From positions 4,580,501 to 4,644,500 of the forward strand of contig NZ_JACHIU010000001.1 of the NCBI RefSeq assembly GCF_014207705.1: a DNA stretch of 64,000 nucleotides, read 5' to 3'. Each line of letters starts with the position of its first letter. Positions within the stretch are counted from its first letter, which is position 1. The DNA comes from Sphaerisporangium rubeum (GTDB lineage: Bacteria; Actinomycetota; Actinomycetes; Streptosporangiales; Streptosporangiaceae). Below, one piece after another: positions 10,216-19,258 of this stretch. The notes under the pieces are model-generated. The model was not told the origin of the DNA. It did not search any database and saw only the letters and a program-made list of their open reading frames with translations. The position numbers were made by a program, and so were the translations under genes.

Positions 10216-11588
10216 GCGGCGTCACCACCCAGCAGCGCCGCGGCGACCTTCTCGAGGCCCGCGACGCGCGGTCCCTTGACCAGCACGACGTCGCCGGGAC
10301 GCAGCGTCTCGGCGAGCTCGGCGGCGGCGGTGGCGGCGTCCGGCACGTGCCGCAGGCCCCGCTGGTCCTTGGCACCGGCCAGCATCGGCCCGGCGTCCTC
10401 GCCGACCACCCACAGCCCGGCGAGGCCGGACGAGGCGGCGAGACGGCCCACGCCTTCGTTCAGCGCGTCGCTCTCGTCGCCGAGCTCGCGCAGCGAGGCG
10501 ATCACGGCGAACGTGCGGCGGCCGCCGGCCAGCGCGCCGAGCGCGCCGAAGGCGGCGCGCATGGAGTCGGGGTTGGCGTTGTAGGCGTCGTTGACCACGG
10601 TGACGCCGTCGGCCCGGTCGGTGACCTCCATGCGCCAGCGGCTGCGCGGCTCGGCCCGCGACAGCTCGGCGGCGAGCGCCGCGACCGGGATGCCGAGCTC
10701 GTAGGCCGCCGCGGCGGCGGCGAGCGCGTTGTCGACCGCGTGCGCGCCGTGCAGCCGCAGCGTCACCGGCGCACGGCCGGACGGGGTGACCAGGGTGAAC
10801 GACGCGCGGCCCCGCTCGTCCAGCCGTTCGTCCACGGCACGCACCTGGGCCGTGGGGCCGCGGCCGTACCACCGCACCGCGGCGTCGGTGCGGCCCGCCA
10901 TGTCGCGGACGTAGGGGTCGTCGGCGTTGAGCACGGCCGTGCCGTCGGCGGGGAGGGCCTCGACGAGCTCACCCTTGGCCTTGGCGATGCGGTCGCGGCC
11001 GCCGAACACCCCGAGATGCGCGGTGCCGACGTTGAGCACCACGCCGATCTTCGGCGGGGCGATCCGCGCCAGGTGCGCGATGTGGCCCTCCTCGCGCGCA
11101 CTGAGCTCCAGCACGAGGTAGCGGGTGTCCTCGGTGGCGCGCAGCACGGTGAGGGGGTGGCCGATCTCGTTGTTGAACGAGCCGGGTGGGGCGATGGTGG
11201 GGCCCGCGAGCGCGGTGAGCCCCGCCAGGAGGTCCTTGGTGGTGGTCTTGCCGGCCGACCCCGTGACACCGATGACGGTGGTCTCCGGCAGCTCGGCGAG
11301 CACGGCGGCGGCGAGGTCGCCGAGCGCGGCCACGGTGTCCCCCACGATGACGGCCGGCGCGTCGACGGGCCTCGCGGCGAGCACGGCGACCGCGCCGTCC
11401 TCGCAGGCCTTCGCGGCGAAGTCGTGGCCGTCGGCGCGATCGCCGCGGATCGCGACGAACAACGACCCGGGCTCGGCGGCCCGCGAGTCGATCAGCACGG
11501 GCCCGCGGACCACGGCGCCGGGATCTGCCATGCCCGTCAGGGCACCCGAGGTGATCTCGGCGATCCTTGCCAGCGGCAACGGGATCAT
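10212..11588 (-). CDS. murF: UDP-MurNAc-tripeptide--D-Ala-D-Ala ligase MurF
   Basis: 458 residues. Adds the D-Ala-D-Ala dipeptide to UDP-MurNAc-tripeptide. The N-terminal uridine-binding domain ([19 protein letters not shown]) precedes the ATP loop [10 protein letters not shown] at 109-118, and the mid-domain signature [14 protein letters not shown] is present. The C-terminal domain has [20 protein letters not shown], a MurF hallmark. ATG 11588 starts 99 bp after the murE stop, the largest gap inside the mur series; I see no terminator in it. Confidence 0.96.
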   Translation of the reverse strand: MIPLPLARIAEITSGALTGMADPGAVVRGPVLIDSRAAEPGSLFVAIRGDRADGHDFAAKACEDGAVAVLAARPVDAPAVIVGDTVAALGDLAAAVLAELPETTVIGVTGSAGKTTTKDLLAGLTALAGPTIAPPGSFNNEIGHPLTVLRATEDTRYLVLELSAREEGHIAHLARIAPPKIGVVLNVGTAHLGVFGGRDRIAKAKGELVEALPADGTAVLNADDPYVRDMAGRTDAAVRWYGRGPTAQVRAVDERLDERGRASFTLVTPSGRAPVTLRLHGAHAVDNALAAAAAAYELGIPVAALAAELSRAEPRSRWRMEVTDRADGVTVVNDAYNANPDSMRAAFGALGALAGGRRTFAVIASLRELGDESDALNEGVGRLAASSGLAGLWVVGEDAGPMLAGAKDQRGLRHVPDAATAAAELAETLRPGDVVLVKGPRVAGLEKVAAALLGGDAA

Positions 11589-11687
11589 TCGTCTATCCCT
11601 ACTCTCTTACAAGCCGTTCGTGGGTGTTCGCACGGACCGGCGGCCCCCTGCCCCGGTACGCGCATCAGCCTCGCACAAGGCGGCGGG

Positions 11688-13232
11688 TCAGGTGTGCCCA
11701 CGTCTGCCGATCGCCTCGGCGACCACGCGCCTGTCGTCGAACGGCAGCACCTCGCCGCCGACGTACTGGCCCTGCTCGTGGCCCTTGCCCGCCACCACGA
11801 CGACGTCGCCGGGACGGGCCCGCGCGATGGCCAGGTCGATGGCCGCCGCGCGGTCGGGCTCCATGATCACATGAGCGCGGTCGTGCTCGGCGACCTGGAG
11901 CGCGCCGTCCAGCATGGCGCGCAGGATCTCCAGCGGGTCCTCCGAGCGCGGGTTGTCGCTCGTCAGCACGACGACGTCCGCCAGGCGGGCCGCCGCCTCC
12001 CCCATCAGGGGACGTTTGCCGCGGTCGCGGTCGCCGCCGCAGCCGACCACGATCGTGAGGCACCCTTGGGTGACGCCGCGCAGCGCGCGCAGCACCGACT
12101 CCACGGCGCCGGGTTTGTGCGAGTAGTCCACGATGGCCTGGTAGCCCTGGCCACCTGGCACGCGCTCCATGCGGCCCGGCACACCGGTGACGGTGGCCAC
12201 GCCGTGCACGGCGGCCTGCAGGGACAGGCCGGCCTCGACCAGGGTGACGATCGCGCCGAGCGCGTTGGCGACGTTGAACCGGCCGGGCAGGGCCACCGCG
12301 ACGTCGGCCTCCACGCCACCGGGGCCGATCACCCGGAACGTGCTGCCGTCGGCGCCGGCGCGCACGTCCTCGGCGCGCCAGTCGGCCTCGTGCGCGCCTT
12401 CGGCGGAGAACGTCGTGACGGGGACCTTGGCGATGCCGGTCAGCTCGCGGCCGTGCGGGTCGTCCACGTTGACCACGCCGACGCGGGTCAGCTCGGGGGT
12501 GAACAACCGGGCCTTGGTGCGGAAGTAGTCGTCGAGGTCGCGGTGGAAGTCGAGGTGGTCCTGCGACAGGTTGGTGAACATCGCGACGTCGTAGAACACG
12601 CCGTCCACCCGGCCGAGGGCCAGCGCGTGGCTGGAGACCTCCATGGCCGCCGCGGTCACCCCCTGCTCGCGCATGAACGCCAGCAGCGCCTGCAGGTCGG
12701 TGGCCTCCGGGGTGGTCAGCGCCGGCGGGTAACCGAGATCGCCGACGCGGATCTCCACCCCGCCGACCAGGCCGGTGCGGTGGCCCGCGGCGCGCAGTCC
12801 GGCCTCCAGCAGGTGGGTGACGGTGGTCTTGCCGCTGGTACCGGTGACGCCGAGCAGCATCAGGCCCTCGGCGGGCCTGCCGTACACCCAGGACGCGACC
12901 CGGCCGAGCACGGCCCGCGGGTCCGGCACCACGAGCACGGGGACGCCGGTGGCGGTCGCCTCGGCCCGGCCGGCCTCGTCGGTCAGGATCGCCGCGGCAC
13001 CCGCGGAGACGGCCTGCGCGGCGAACGACGCGCCGTGGGTGGTGGCACCCGGCATCGCGACGTACAGGTCGCCGCGGCACACCTGCCGCGAGTCGATGGT
13101 GACGCCGGTGACCACCCCCATCGGGGTGCCGCCTGAGCCGGCGCCGCCTCTCGGCACGCCGATGAGGGCCGCCAGGCCGGAAAGGGGGCGGACGGGACTG
13201 CTCGCGGGACGCGGAGACGACGCGGGACGCAC
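11688..13232 (-). CDS. murE: UDP-MurNAc-L-Ala-D-Glu--meso-DAP ligase MurE
   Basis: 514 residues. Adds the third stem-peptide residue. The ATP loop TGTSGKTT is at 130-137, NLSQDHLDFHRDLDDYF is in the central domain, and the amino-acid specificity motif DNPR at 426-429 indicates meso-diaminopimelate rather than lysine; AGKGHEQGQ is near the end. The start is GTG 13232, 22 bp after the ftsI stop. A short Pro/Ser-rich segment precedes the conserved region, so an in-frame start nearer ATG 13121 (MGVVTGVTIDSRQV) cannot be fully excluded but would be short for the family. Confidence 0.96.
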   Translation of the reverse strand: MRPASSPRPASSPVRPLSGLAALIGVPRGGAGSGGTPMGVVTGVTIDSRQVCRGDLYVAMPGATTHGASFAAQAVSAGAAAILTDEAGRAEATATGVPVLVVPDPRAVLGRVASWVYGRPAEGLMLLGVTGTSGKTTVTHLLEAGLRAAGHRTGLVGGVEIRVGDLGYPPALTTPEATDLQALLAFMREQGVTAAAMEVSSHALALGRVDGVFYDVAMFTNLSQDHLDFHRDLDDYFRTKARLFTPELTRVGVVNVDDPHGRELTGIAKVPVTTFSAEGAHEADWRAEDVRAGADGSTFRVIGPGGVEADVAVALPGRFNVANALGAIVTLVEAGLSLQAAVHGVATVTGVPGRMERVPGGQGYQAIVDYSHKPGAVESVLRALRGVTQGCLTIVVGCGGDRDRGKRPLMGEAAARLADVVVLTSDNPRSEDPLEILRAMLDGALQVAEHDRAHVIMEPDRAAAIDLAIARARPGDVVVVAGKGHEQGQYVGGEVLPFDDRRVVAEAIGRRGHT

Positions 13233-13254
13233 GGCGAGAGCGTACCCTTCCCCG

Positions 13255-15342
13255 TCACCCGTCGGTGCCCATGCGCACCGACGGCGGCGTGGTGCCGGTC
13301 GGCGGGATCTTCCGGGTCTTCAGCGCGAACGTCATGACCTCCTTGAAGACGGGGGCGGCGATCTCACCGCCGAAGTGGCCGTTCTCCGGCGCCTGCAGGA
13401 CGGCCAGGGCCACCAGGCGAGGCGCGTCGGCCGGTGTGAAGCCCACGAACGTCGCGGTGTATCCGCAGTACCCCCGGCAGCGCTCGTCGTACCGCTGCGC
13501 CGTGCCGGTCTTGCCGGCCACGCGGTAGCCGTCGATCGCGGCGAGCGAGCCGGTGCCCTCCTCGGCGGCGACGGCCGCCTCCAGCATCGTCGTGATGTCC
13601 CTGGCCGTGCGCTCGCTGATCACCCGGGTCCGTTTCGGCGCCGGGGCCGGGACGAACCCGCCGTCCGCACCGGTGGTGCCCGCGACAACACGCGGCGCGA
13701 CGCGCACGCCGCCGTTGGCGATGGCCTGGTACACGCCGGCCATCTGCAGCGCGGTCACCGAGACCCCCTGGCCGAAGGCGATGGTGCAGCGCTGGCTGCC
13801 CGACCAGGTCTCGCGCTTCGGCAGCAGCCCCGCCTCCTCGCCGTACGCGCCGGAGCCGGTCCTCGCGCCGAAGCCGAACGACCGGAGCATGGTGTAAAGG
13901 CTCTGGTCGGTGACGCGCTCGGCCGCCATGATCGTGCCGACGTTGCTGGACTCGGCGATGATGCCGGTGAACGTCAGGCGCTCGGGGGGGTGCGGGTGCG
14001 CGTCGCCGAGCACACGGTCGGCGCAGCGGTACTTGTCGTGGACCTCGAACACCGTCTCGGGACGCACCGCGCCGGTCTGGAGCGCCGCGGCGGCCGTCAC
14101 GACCTTCCCGGTGCTGCCGGGCTCGAACACCTCCGACACCGCGCGGTTGCCCCACCCGGCCGGCGGGACCGAGCGCCAGTCGCGCAGGTCCACCTCGGGT
14201 GCGTTGGCCATGGCGAGCACCTGGCCGGTGCGCACGTCCAGCACGATCACGCTGCCGCTGCGCGCGCCGGTGGTCCTCACCTGGCGCGTGATGGCCTGCT
14301 GCGCGGCCCACTGGATGTCCCGGTCGATGGTCAGCCGCACGCCTTTGCCGGCGACCGGCTCCTGGCGGGTGCTGCGGGTCATGGGGATGCGCTGGCCGGT
14401 GCCGCCGATCTCGATGGTCTGGCGGCCGTCCTTGCCCGAAAGCTGCGTGTCGTAGGTGTGCTCGACCCCGGTCAGTCCGTCGCCGTCGTCGCCGACGAAG
14501 CCGATGAGGCCGCCGGCGAGGTCGCCGCCGGGGTACAGGCGCTGGAAGTGCGGCGTGGAGTTGACGCCGTCGATGTCCAGGTCCATGACGCGGCTCGCGA
14601 CGCCGAGCGGGACGTCGCGCGCGAGCAGCGCGTAGCGGGTACCGGTCTTGGCGAGCTTGCCGGCGATGCCGTCCTTGGGGACGCCGAGCACCGCGGCCAG
14701 CCGGCCGGCCACCTCGTCGCGCTTGTCCGCCGGGATCTTCTCGGGGTCGGCGGAGATCTGGCGCGCCTCCACCGTGACGGCCATCGGGTGCCCGTTGACG
14801 TCGGTGATGGAGCCCCTGCGGGCCGGGAGCTTCTCCTCACGCACCCGCAGCGACGCCGCCTTGGCCGCGAACACCTTGGAGTCCAGGCCCTGCAACTGCA
14901 CCAGCCTGCCGGCGAACAACGACAGCACGACGGCCATGCCGGCCAGCCCGATGTTGATCCGCCGCGCCGGGTTCCCGAGGCGCAACGGCACCGGTGGCCG
15001 CGGCGGCCGCGGCGGCCCGGGCGGCCGGAACCGCCGCCACGGCGGCCCGTCGCCAGGTGGCCCGTCCCCGTGCCGCGCGCCGTCCGGACGCCGCCGCGCC
15101 GGCCCGTTCCCCGGCCCGTGCCGCGGCTGCGCGCCGTCCGGCCCCGGCGCCCTGCCGGTGTGACCGTCCGCTCCAGGCGTCCGCGTGCGCCGGACGGCGG
15201 GTCCTTCGCGTTTGGGGCCGGAAGGCCTGCGCGGCGCGGACATTCCCTCGGCGCGCTCCCCGGAGCCGGCCGCCGGAGGCCGCCGCGAACCGTCCGGGCC
15301 GCCGCGGCCGCCGCGGGGCGGGCGGCCGCCGCTTTCCCTCAC
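13255..15342 (-). CDS. ftsI: Septal peptidoglycan transpeptidase FtsI (class B PBP)
   Basis: 695 residues. DD-transpeptidase that crosslinks septal peptidoglycan and partners FtsW. Residues 1-126 are a disordered Gly/Pro/Arg cytoplasmic tail; one transmembrane helix lies at about 130-150, then the PBP dimerisation domain (ARRGSITDVNG). The transpeptidase domain has the three catalytic motifs: STGK 410-413, SSN 465-467 and KTG 611-613. Cysteines at 440, 519, 622 and 626 lie in the extracellular domain. GTG 15342 overlaps the ftsL stop; ATG 15243 (residue 34) is an alternative start that would shorten the tail. Confidence 0.96.
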   Translation of the reverse strand: MRESGGRPPRGGRGGPDGSRRPPAAGSGERAEGMSAPRRPSGPKREGPAVRRTRTPGADGHTGRAPGPDGAQPRHGPGNGPARRRPDGARHGDGPPGDGPPWRRFRPPGPPRPPRPPVPLRLGNPARRINIGLAGMAVVLSLFAGRLVQLQGLDSKVFAAKAASLRVREEKLPARRGSITDVNGHPMAVTVEARQISADPEKIPADKRDEVAGRLAAVLGVPKDGIAGKLAKTGTRYALLARDVPLGVASRVMDLDIDGVNSTPHFQRLYPGGDLAGGLIGFVGDDGDGLTGVEHTYDTQLSGKDGRQTIEIGGTGQRIPMTRSTRQEPVAGKGVRLTIDRDIQWAAQQAITRQVRTTGARSGSVIVLDVRTGQVLAMANAPEVDLRDWRSVPPAGWGNRAVSEVFEPGSTGKVVTAAAALQTGAVRPETVFEVHDKYRCADRVLGDAHPHPPERLTFTGIIAESSNVGTIMAAERVTDQSLYTMLRSFGFGARTGSGAYGEEAGLLPKRETWSGSQRCTIAFGQGVSVTALQMAGVYQAIANGGVRVAPRVVAGTTGADGGFVPAPAPKRTRVISERTARDITTMLEAAVAAEEGTGSLAAIDGYRVAGKTGTAQRYDERCRGYCGYTATFVGFTPADAPRLVALAVLQAPENGHFGGEIAAPVFKEVMTFALKTRKIPPTGTTPPSVRMGTDG

Positions 15343-16031
15343 CTCGGTGCGACCTCCGTGGCCTCGCCCTCCGGCGGAGTGCCGAGCGGGGTCTGGTCCA
15401 GGCCGGCGGGCCGGCCCGAGCGGCCGCCGTCCAGGTCGAGGAACTCGGGGGCACCCGGGTCGGGCTTGTAGGTCGGGCTGAGCGCGCGCTCGCTGAGCGA
15501 ACCCGGCTGGTTCTTCAGCAGCAGGTCCTTCTCGCGGTCCTGCCGCTGCTCGTTCAGTGCCTTGTTGCGGTCCCGCAGGTCGGACAGCAGGAACGAGTCG
15601 CGGGCCAGCACGGTGTTGAGCAGCAGCAGGGTCACCAGCCCGCCGCCGAGCAGCCCGAGCACGAGCAGCACGAACGGCGTGCGCGGCGCGGTGCGCCGCC
15701 GGCCGGCGGCCCGCGCCGGCGCGCGCGACGGCGACCCGGCGGCCTTCCGCGGCCGCGGCTCCTCACGCCGGGGGACGCGCACGGGCCCCGGCGCCACCTG
15801 GACGCCGCGCGCGGCGGAGTCCGGCCGCCGCACGGCGGTCCCGCCGTCCTGGCCGGCCGCGTCACGGCCGGCGGGCCGTGCGGTGCGCTCGCGGAGCACG
15901 GCGGTGCGGCCGTCGCGGTCCAGCGGACGGTCGGAGGCCGGCCGCGGTCGCGGCGTGCGGCGGACGGGACGGTCGGGGGCGGCGGTGGTGGCGCCGCCCA
16001 GGGTGTCTGGCCTTGTGTCGTCGATGCTCAT
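15339..16031 (-). CDS. ftsL: FtsL-like septum formation protein
   Basis: 230 residues, longer than most FtsL proteins. Residues 1-115 are a disordered, strongly basic Arg/Pro/Ala tail. One transmembrane helix follows at about 119-141 ([20 protein letters not shown]), then an extracellular heptad-like coiled-coil segment ([20 protein letters not shown]) and a short Pro/Gly-rich end. The call rests on topology and on position between rsmH and ftsI rather than on sequence motifs. ATG 16031 overlaps the rsmH stop and its own stop overlaps the ftsI start, so the three are translationally coupled. Confidence 0.88.
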   Translation of the reverse strand: MSIDDTRPDTLGGATTAAPDRPVRRTPRPRPASDRPLDRDGRTAVLRERTARPAGRDAAGQDGGTAVRRPDSAARGVQVAPGPVRVPRREEPRPRKAAGSPSRAPARAAGRRRTAPRTPFVLLVLGLLGGGLVTLLLLNTVLARDSFLLSDLRDRNKALNEQRQDREKDLLLKNQPGSLSERALSPTYKPDPGAPEFLDLDGGRSGRPAGLDQTPLGTPPEGEATEVAPR

Positions 16032-16996
16032 TCCGGCTCCCGGATTCTCTCCGCCGCCCGCAACCTGGCCGAGGCGGCACGCGGGTTGCGCGCCAGCTCG
16101 TCGTCGCCGGGGAGCTCGGCTCCCCGCGTGACCAGACGGAACCTCGGCTGGTGGGACGGCAGCGGGACAGGCAGCCCGGGAGGGCCGGTGTCCCTGGTTC
16201 TCGCGGTGAGGATCCGCTTGGCGAGGCGGTCCTCCAGTGAGTGGTAGGCGAGCACGACCACGCGCCCCCCGACCACCAGTGCGTCGAGCGCCGCGGGCAG
16301 TGCCCGCTCGAAGGCGGTCAGCTCCCCGTTCACCTCGATACGTAATGCCTGGAACGTTCTCTTGGCGGGGTTCCCGCCGGTGCGGCGGGTGGCCGCGGGG
16401 ATGGCCGAGCGGACGATGTCGGCGAGGCGCTTGGTGGACGTGATGCGGCCGGCCTCCCGCTCGCGCACGAGGAGCCGCGCGACGCGCGGCGCGAAGCGCT
16501 CCTCGCCGTAGTCGCGCAGGATCCTGATCAGCTCACCCTCGGAGTAGGTGTTGACCACGACGTCGGCCGTGAGCTCCTGATCGGTGTCCATCCGCATGTC
16601 GAGCGGCGCGTCGTAGGAGTAGGCGAACCCGCGTGCCGCCTCGTCCAGCTGGGGTGAGGACACCCCGAGGTCGAACAGGACGCCGTGGACCCGTTCCCGG
16701 CCGGCCTCGGCCAGGACCTCGGGGAGCTCGTCGGAGACCGCGCGCACCAGGGTGACGCGATCGGCGTACGGCGCGAGACGCGCGGTGGACCGCTCGATCG
16801 CGACGGGGTCGCGGTCGACGCCGATGAGGTGGAGCGCCGGATGCGCCGCGAGCAGCGCCTCGGCATGGCCGCCGAGACCGAGGTTGGCGTCCACGAGCAC
16901 GGGCTCGGGGACGGCGAGCGCGGGGACGAACAGCTCGAGGACACGTGAGAGCATCACCGGGACGTGCCCGCCCGGTTCGGCATCGCTGACATGCAT
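16028..16996 (-). CDS. rsmH: 16S rRNA (cytosine-1402-N4) methyltransferase RsmH
   Basis: 322 residues. SAM-dependent methylation of C1402 in 16S r[17 protein letters not shown] at the N-terminus, the SAM loop [62 protein letters not shown] and [11 protein letters not shown] are all classic MraW motifs. I start it at ATG 16996, preceded by AAGGGGG at 9 nt; the frame extends further upstream without a better start. The 294-bp stretch 16997-17290 between mraZ and this gene holds no gene or clear promoter that I can recognise. Confidence 0.97.
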   Translation of the reverse strand: MHVSDAEPGGHVPVMLSRVLELFVPALAVPEPVLVDANLGLGGHAEALLAAHPALHLIGVDRDPVAIERSTARLAPYADRVTLVRAVSDELPEVLAEAGRERVHGVLFDLGVSSPQLDEAARGFAYSYDAPLDMRMDTDQELTADVVVNTYSEGELIRILRDYGEERFAPRVARLLVREREAGRITSTKRLADIVRSAIPAATRRTGGNPAKRTFQALRIEVNGELTAFERALPAALDALVVGGRVVVLAYHSLEDRLAKRILTARTRDTGPPGLPVPLPSHQPRFRLVTRGAELPGDDELARNPRAASARLRAAERIREPE

Positions 16997-17290
16997 GGTC
17001 GTACCCCCTTTACGCCGCCTCAGGAAATGTGTCCTCTTTGCCCCGGGACACGTCCTCGCTCGCGGATGCGCGGCTTGTACACGCCGACACGCCGATGGGC
17101 CTCGCCCACCCCCGTGGACGTCTCGCCCGGCCAGGTCCCCATCCGCGTCCCCTCTGCGTCGCCGCGCCACCTGACACCGGGGAAGGTGCATCAGCTGGCG
17201 GCGGGACGGCGGAGCCGGGTCGTGCCCGGCACCACGGGAGCGGGTGGAGACCTCGCCGAACGACGTCTGGACCGACGAGTCGACCACTTG

Positions 17291-17722
17291 TCAAAGGACT
17301 CCTGGCAGCACCTCCTCGGACAGGTCGGAGAAGGCCTGCTCTTGGTCGGCCAGGTAGGTGTCCCAGGCCGAGGCGTCCCAGATCTCCAGCCGCGTGTTGG
17401 CGCCGATGACGACGCAGTCGCGGCGGAGGCCCGCGTACTCGCGCAGGCTCTGGGGGATGGTGATGCGTCCCTGTTTGTCGGGGGTCTCGTCGGAGGCGCT
17501 GGCGAACAGGACGCGGCTGTAGTCACGGACCGCCTTGGCGGTCACTGGCGCCGTGCGCAGCGCCTCGGTGATGCGCCGGAACTCCTCGACGGGAAACACG
17601 TAGAGGCAGCGCTCCTGGCCCTTGGTGATCACAAGACCCTCCGCCAGCTCCTCACGGTACTTCGCCGGCAGGAACAGTCGTCCTTTCTCGTCCAGCCGCG
17701 GTTGATGGGTGCCGAGAAACAC
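17291..17722 (-). CDS. mraZ: Transcriptional regulator MraZ
   Basis: 143 residues. DNA-binding protein with two SpoVT/AbrB-like MraZ domains that represses its own dcw operon. Each domain has the DEKGR-type motif: [19 protein letters not shown] at the start and [19 protein letters not shown] in the second half. GTG 17722 ([15 protein letters not shown]) is chosen over GTG 17731 because GGAGG lies 8 nt before it, while the upstream GTG falls inside that ribosome site; family members usually begin MFLGTH. It is the first gene of the dcw cluster, transcribed from the box-bearing promoter at 17773-17814. Confidence 0.96.
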   Translation of the reverse strand: MFLGTHQPRLDEKGRLFLPAKYREELAEGLVITKGQERCLYVFPVEEFRRITEALRTAPVTAKAVRDYSRVLFASASDETPDKQGRITIPQSLREYAGLRRDCVVIGANTRLEIWDASAWDTYLADQEQAFSDLSEEVLPGVL

Positions 17723-17772
17723 CGGCCCCACCTCCCGTGCCGCATGGAACGACTGACGCTGTCACCTCAGCC

Positions 17773-17814
17773 CTCCACTGCGCACCACCATACTCCACTT
17801 CTCCCCACCGTCAA
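17773..17814 (-). promoter_or_regulatory. mraZ promoter overlapped by four MraZ-type boxes
   Basis: On the minus strand, TTGACG (17809-17814) and TATGGT (17787-17792) are separated by 16 bp and form a good sigma-A type promoter. Four hexamers GTGGGG, GTGGAG, GTGGTG and GTGGAG start exactly 10 bp apart (17803-17808, 17793-17798, 17783-17788, 17773-17778). MraZ is known to bind short direct repeats on one face of the helix upstream of its own gene. The overlap with -35, spacer and -10 implies autorepression. The predicted transcript starts near 17780, giving a leader of roughly 58 nt. Confidence 0.82.
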
Positions 17815-17870
17815 CTGATTCATTCGGAGTTCGCGCGCGATTTCTCGTGCGTTTCCCCAGCTCAGCCGGG

Positions 17871-17886
17871 GTGGAGCAAAGTGGAG
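17871..17886 (+). promoter_or_regulatory. Second MraZ-type box pair
   Basis: GTGGAG-CAAA-GTGGAG: two copies of the same hexamer 10 bp apart, on the plus strand, pointing toward the moxR operon. It matches the repeat unit and spacing of the boxes in the mraZ promoter. It lies 57 bp beyond that promoter's -35. Binding by MraZ is inference. Confidence 0.5.
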
Positions 17887-18008
17887 CGCGCCGAGGCTCC
17901 CTAAGGGTGCACCGGCGTGTCGCGAGTCGTTTCCCCGCGCCTGGCCACGTGACGGGAGACGCGGGAAGTCACGGAATGCGGCCAATGAGGCACGGCGGAT
18001 CTTCCCGG

Positions 18009-18024
18009 TGGGGGAAAGTGGAGC
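18009..18024 (+). promoter_or_regulatory. Third MraZ-type box pair
   Basis: GTGGGG-GAAA-GTGGAG: again two hexamers with a 10-bp period on the plus strand, 236 bp before the moxR start. With the pair at 17871 it flanks the likely promoter region of the divergent operon. I could not place a convincing promoter between 17815 and 18172; a weak TAGTGT -10-like hexamer lies at 18171-18176. This stretch holds no convincing gene. Confidence 0.45.
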
Positions 18025-18205
18025 GGAACGCCACGCGCTCTACCACGTCCCGCGGCGCTAATGTCACGGGATTCGCACACCGGCGGGACAGGACCGCGAT
18101 CAGCCGGAAGAACACTGAGGGCTGTTCATCCGCGATGTCCTGGAAAGTCGCTCCGGAACCAACCGCACCGTAGTGTCGGTAGACACAATGAAAAAGGAAA
18201 CACAG

Positions 18206-18237
18206 AACCCCCCGCACAACGATCCTCGCGGGGGGTT
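18206..18237 (+). promoter_or_regulatory. Leader hairpin before moxR
   Basis: A perfect 10-bp stem (AACCCCCCGC at 18206-18215, GCGGGGGGTT at 18228-18237) with a 12-nt loop, ending 22 bp before the GTG of moxR and 14 bp before its GGAGG. No T-run follows. It could be an attenuator, an mRNA-stabilising stem or a transcription-factor site. A shorter inverted repeat, GTGTC-GGTA-GACAC, lies at 18173-18186. Confidence 0.45.
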
Positions 18238-18259
18238 GCCACACCCTGATGGAGGCCCT

Positions 18260-19258
18260 GTGGGAATCACCCACGATGTCGGACAGGACGTGGAGGGTCT
18301 GGTCGCCGCGGCGCATCGGATCCGTGAGGCGATCGAATCGGTGATCGAAGGCAAGAGGGACGTGATCCGGCTCACGCTCACCGTCCTGCTGGCCGAGGGC
18401 CACCTCCTCATCGAGGACGTCCCGGGTGTCGGCAAGACCATGCTGGCCAAGGCGCTCGCCCGCTCCATCGACTGCCCCGTACGGCGGGTCCAGTTCACCC
18501 CCGACCTGCTCCCGAGCGACATCACCGGCGTCAGCGCCTTCAACCAGCAGTCACGCGAGTTCGAGTTCAAGCCGGGCCCGGTGTTCGCCAACATCGTGGT
18601 CGGCGACGAGATCAACCGCGCGTCCCCGAAGACGCAGTCCGCCCTCCTCGAATGCATGGAGGAGCACCAGGTCACCGTCGACGGCACGACCTATCTCCTC
18701 GAGACGCCTTTCATGGTGATCGCGACGCAGAACCCCATCGAGATGGAGGGCACCTATCCCCTTCCCGAGGCGCAGCGCGACCGTTTCACCGCGCGCATCG
18801 CGATGGGGTACCCCGAGCCCTCCGCCGAGCTGGAGATGATCGACGTACACGGCGCCGCCTCGCCGCTGGACAAGCTGGAGGCGGTCGCCACCACCGCCGA
18901 GGTGCGGGCCCTGATCGAGGCGGTGCGCGCGGTGTACGTCTCCTCGCCGATCAAGCGGTACGCGGTCGACCTGGTCGACGCCACCCGCAAGTCCCCCGAC
19001 CTGCGGCTCGGCGCGTCGCCGCGGGCCACGCTCCACCTGATCCGCGCCGCACGCGCGCACGCCGCGCTGGCGGGCCGCGACTATGTCATCCCCGACGACC
19101 TGCAGGAGCTCGCGGTGCCCGTCCTCGCGCACCGGCTGCTGCCGAGCCTCGAGGCGCAGGGTCAGCGCCGCCGTCCCGAGCACGTCGTCGCCGACCTGGT
19201 GCGGCGCGTGCCGGTGCCGGAGAACCGCGGGAAGGAAGACGGAGCGGGCCGGCGGTGA
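18260..19258 (+). CDS. MoxR-family AAA+ ATPase
   Basis: 332 residues. AAA+ chaperone-like ATPase of the MoxR proper group. Walker A EDVPGVGKTMLAKALARS, Walker B VVGDEINRASPKTQSALLECM, and sensor ATQNPIEMEGTYPLPEAQRDRF are intact; the C-terminal lid carries LGASPRATLHLIRAAR. GTG 18260 is chosen because GGAGG ends 4 nt upstream; in-frame GTG 18173 and ATG 18188 lie across the leader hairpin and lack a ribosome site. The operon with a DUF58 protein and a transmembrane transglutaminase is widespread. In it MoxR is thought to act with the DUF58/VWA-like partner, but the substrate is unknown. Confidence 0.93.
   Translation: MGITHDVGQDVEGLVAAAHRIREAIESVIEGKRDVIRLTLTVLLAEGHLLIEDVPGVGKTMLAKALARSIDCPVRRVQFTPDLLPSDITGVSAFNQQSREFEFKPGPVFANIVVGDEINRASPKTQSALLECMEEHQVTVDGTTYLLETPFMVIATQNPIEMEGTYPLPEAQRDRFTARIAMGYPEPSAELEMIDVHGAASPLDKLEAVATTAEVRALIEAVRAVYVSSPIKRYAVDLVDATRKSPDLRLGASPRATLHLIRAARAHAALAGRDYVIPDDLQELAVPVLAHRLLPSLEAQGQRRRPEHVVADLVRRVPVPENRGKEDGAGRR

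Noticed and set aside
10347-13136. A 929-codon open frame on the plus strand opposite murF and murE
   Set aside because: Antisense shadow of two complete Mur ligases; composition (His, Arg, Gly, Ala) and absence of motifs argue against coding.
17969-18403. Minus-strand frame of 144 codons in the mraZ-moxR gap
   Set aside because: It runs antisense into moxR, lacks a ribosome site and has atypical codon use; the region is better explained as divergent control DNA.
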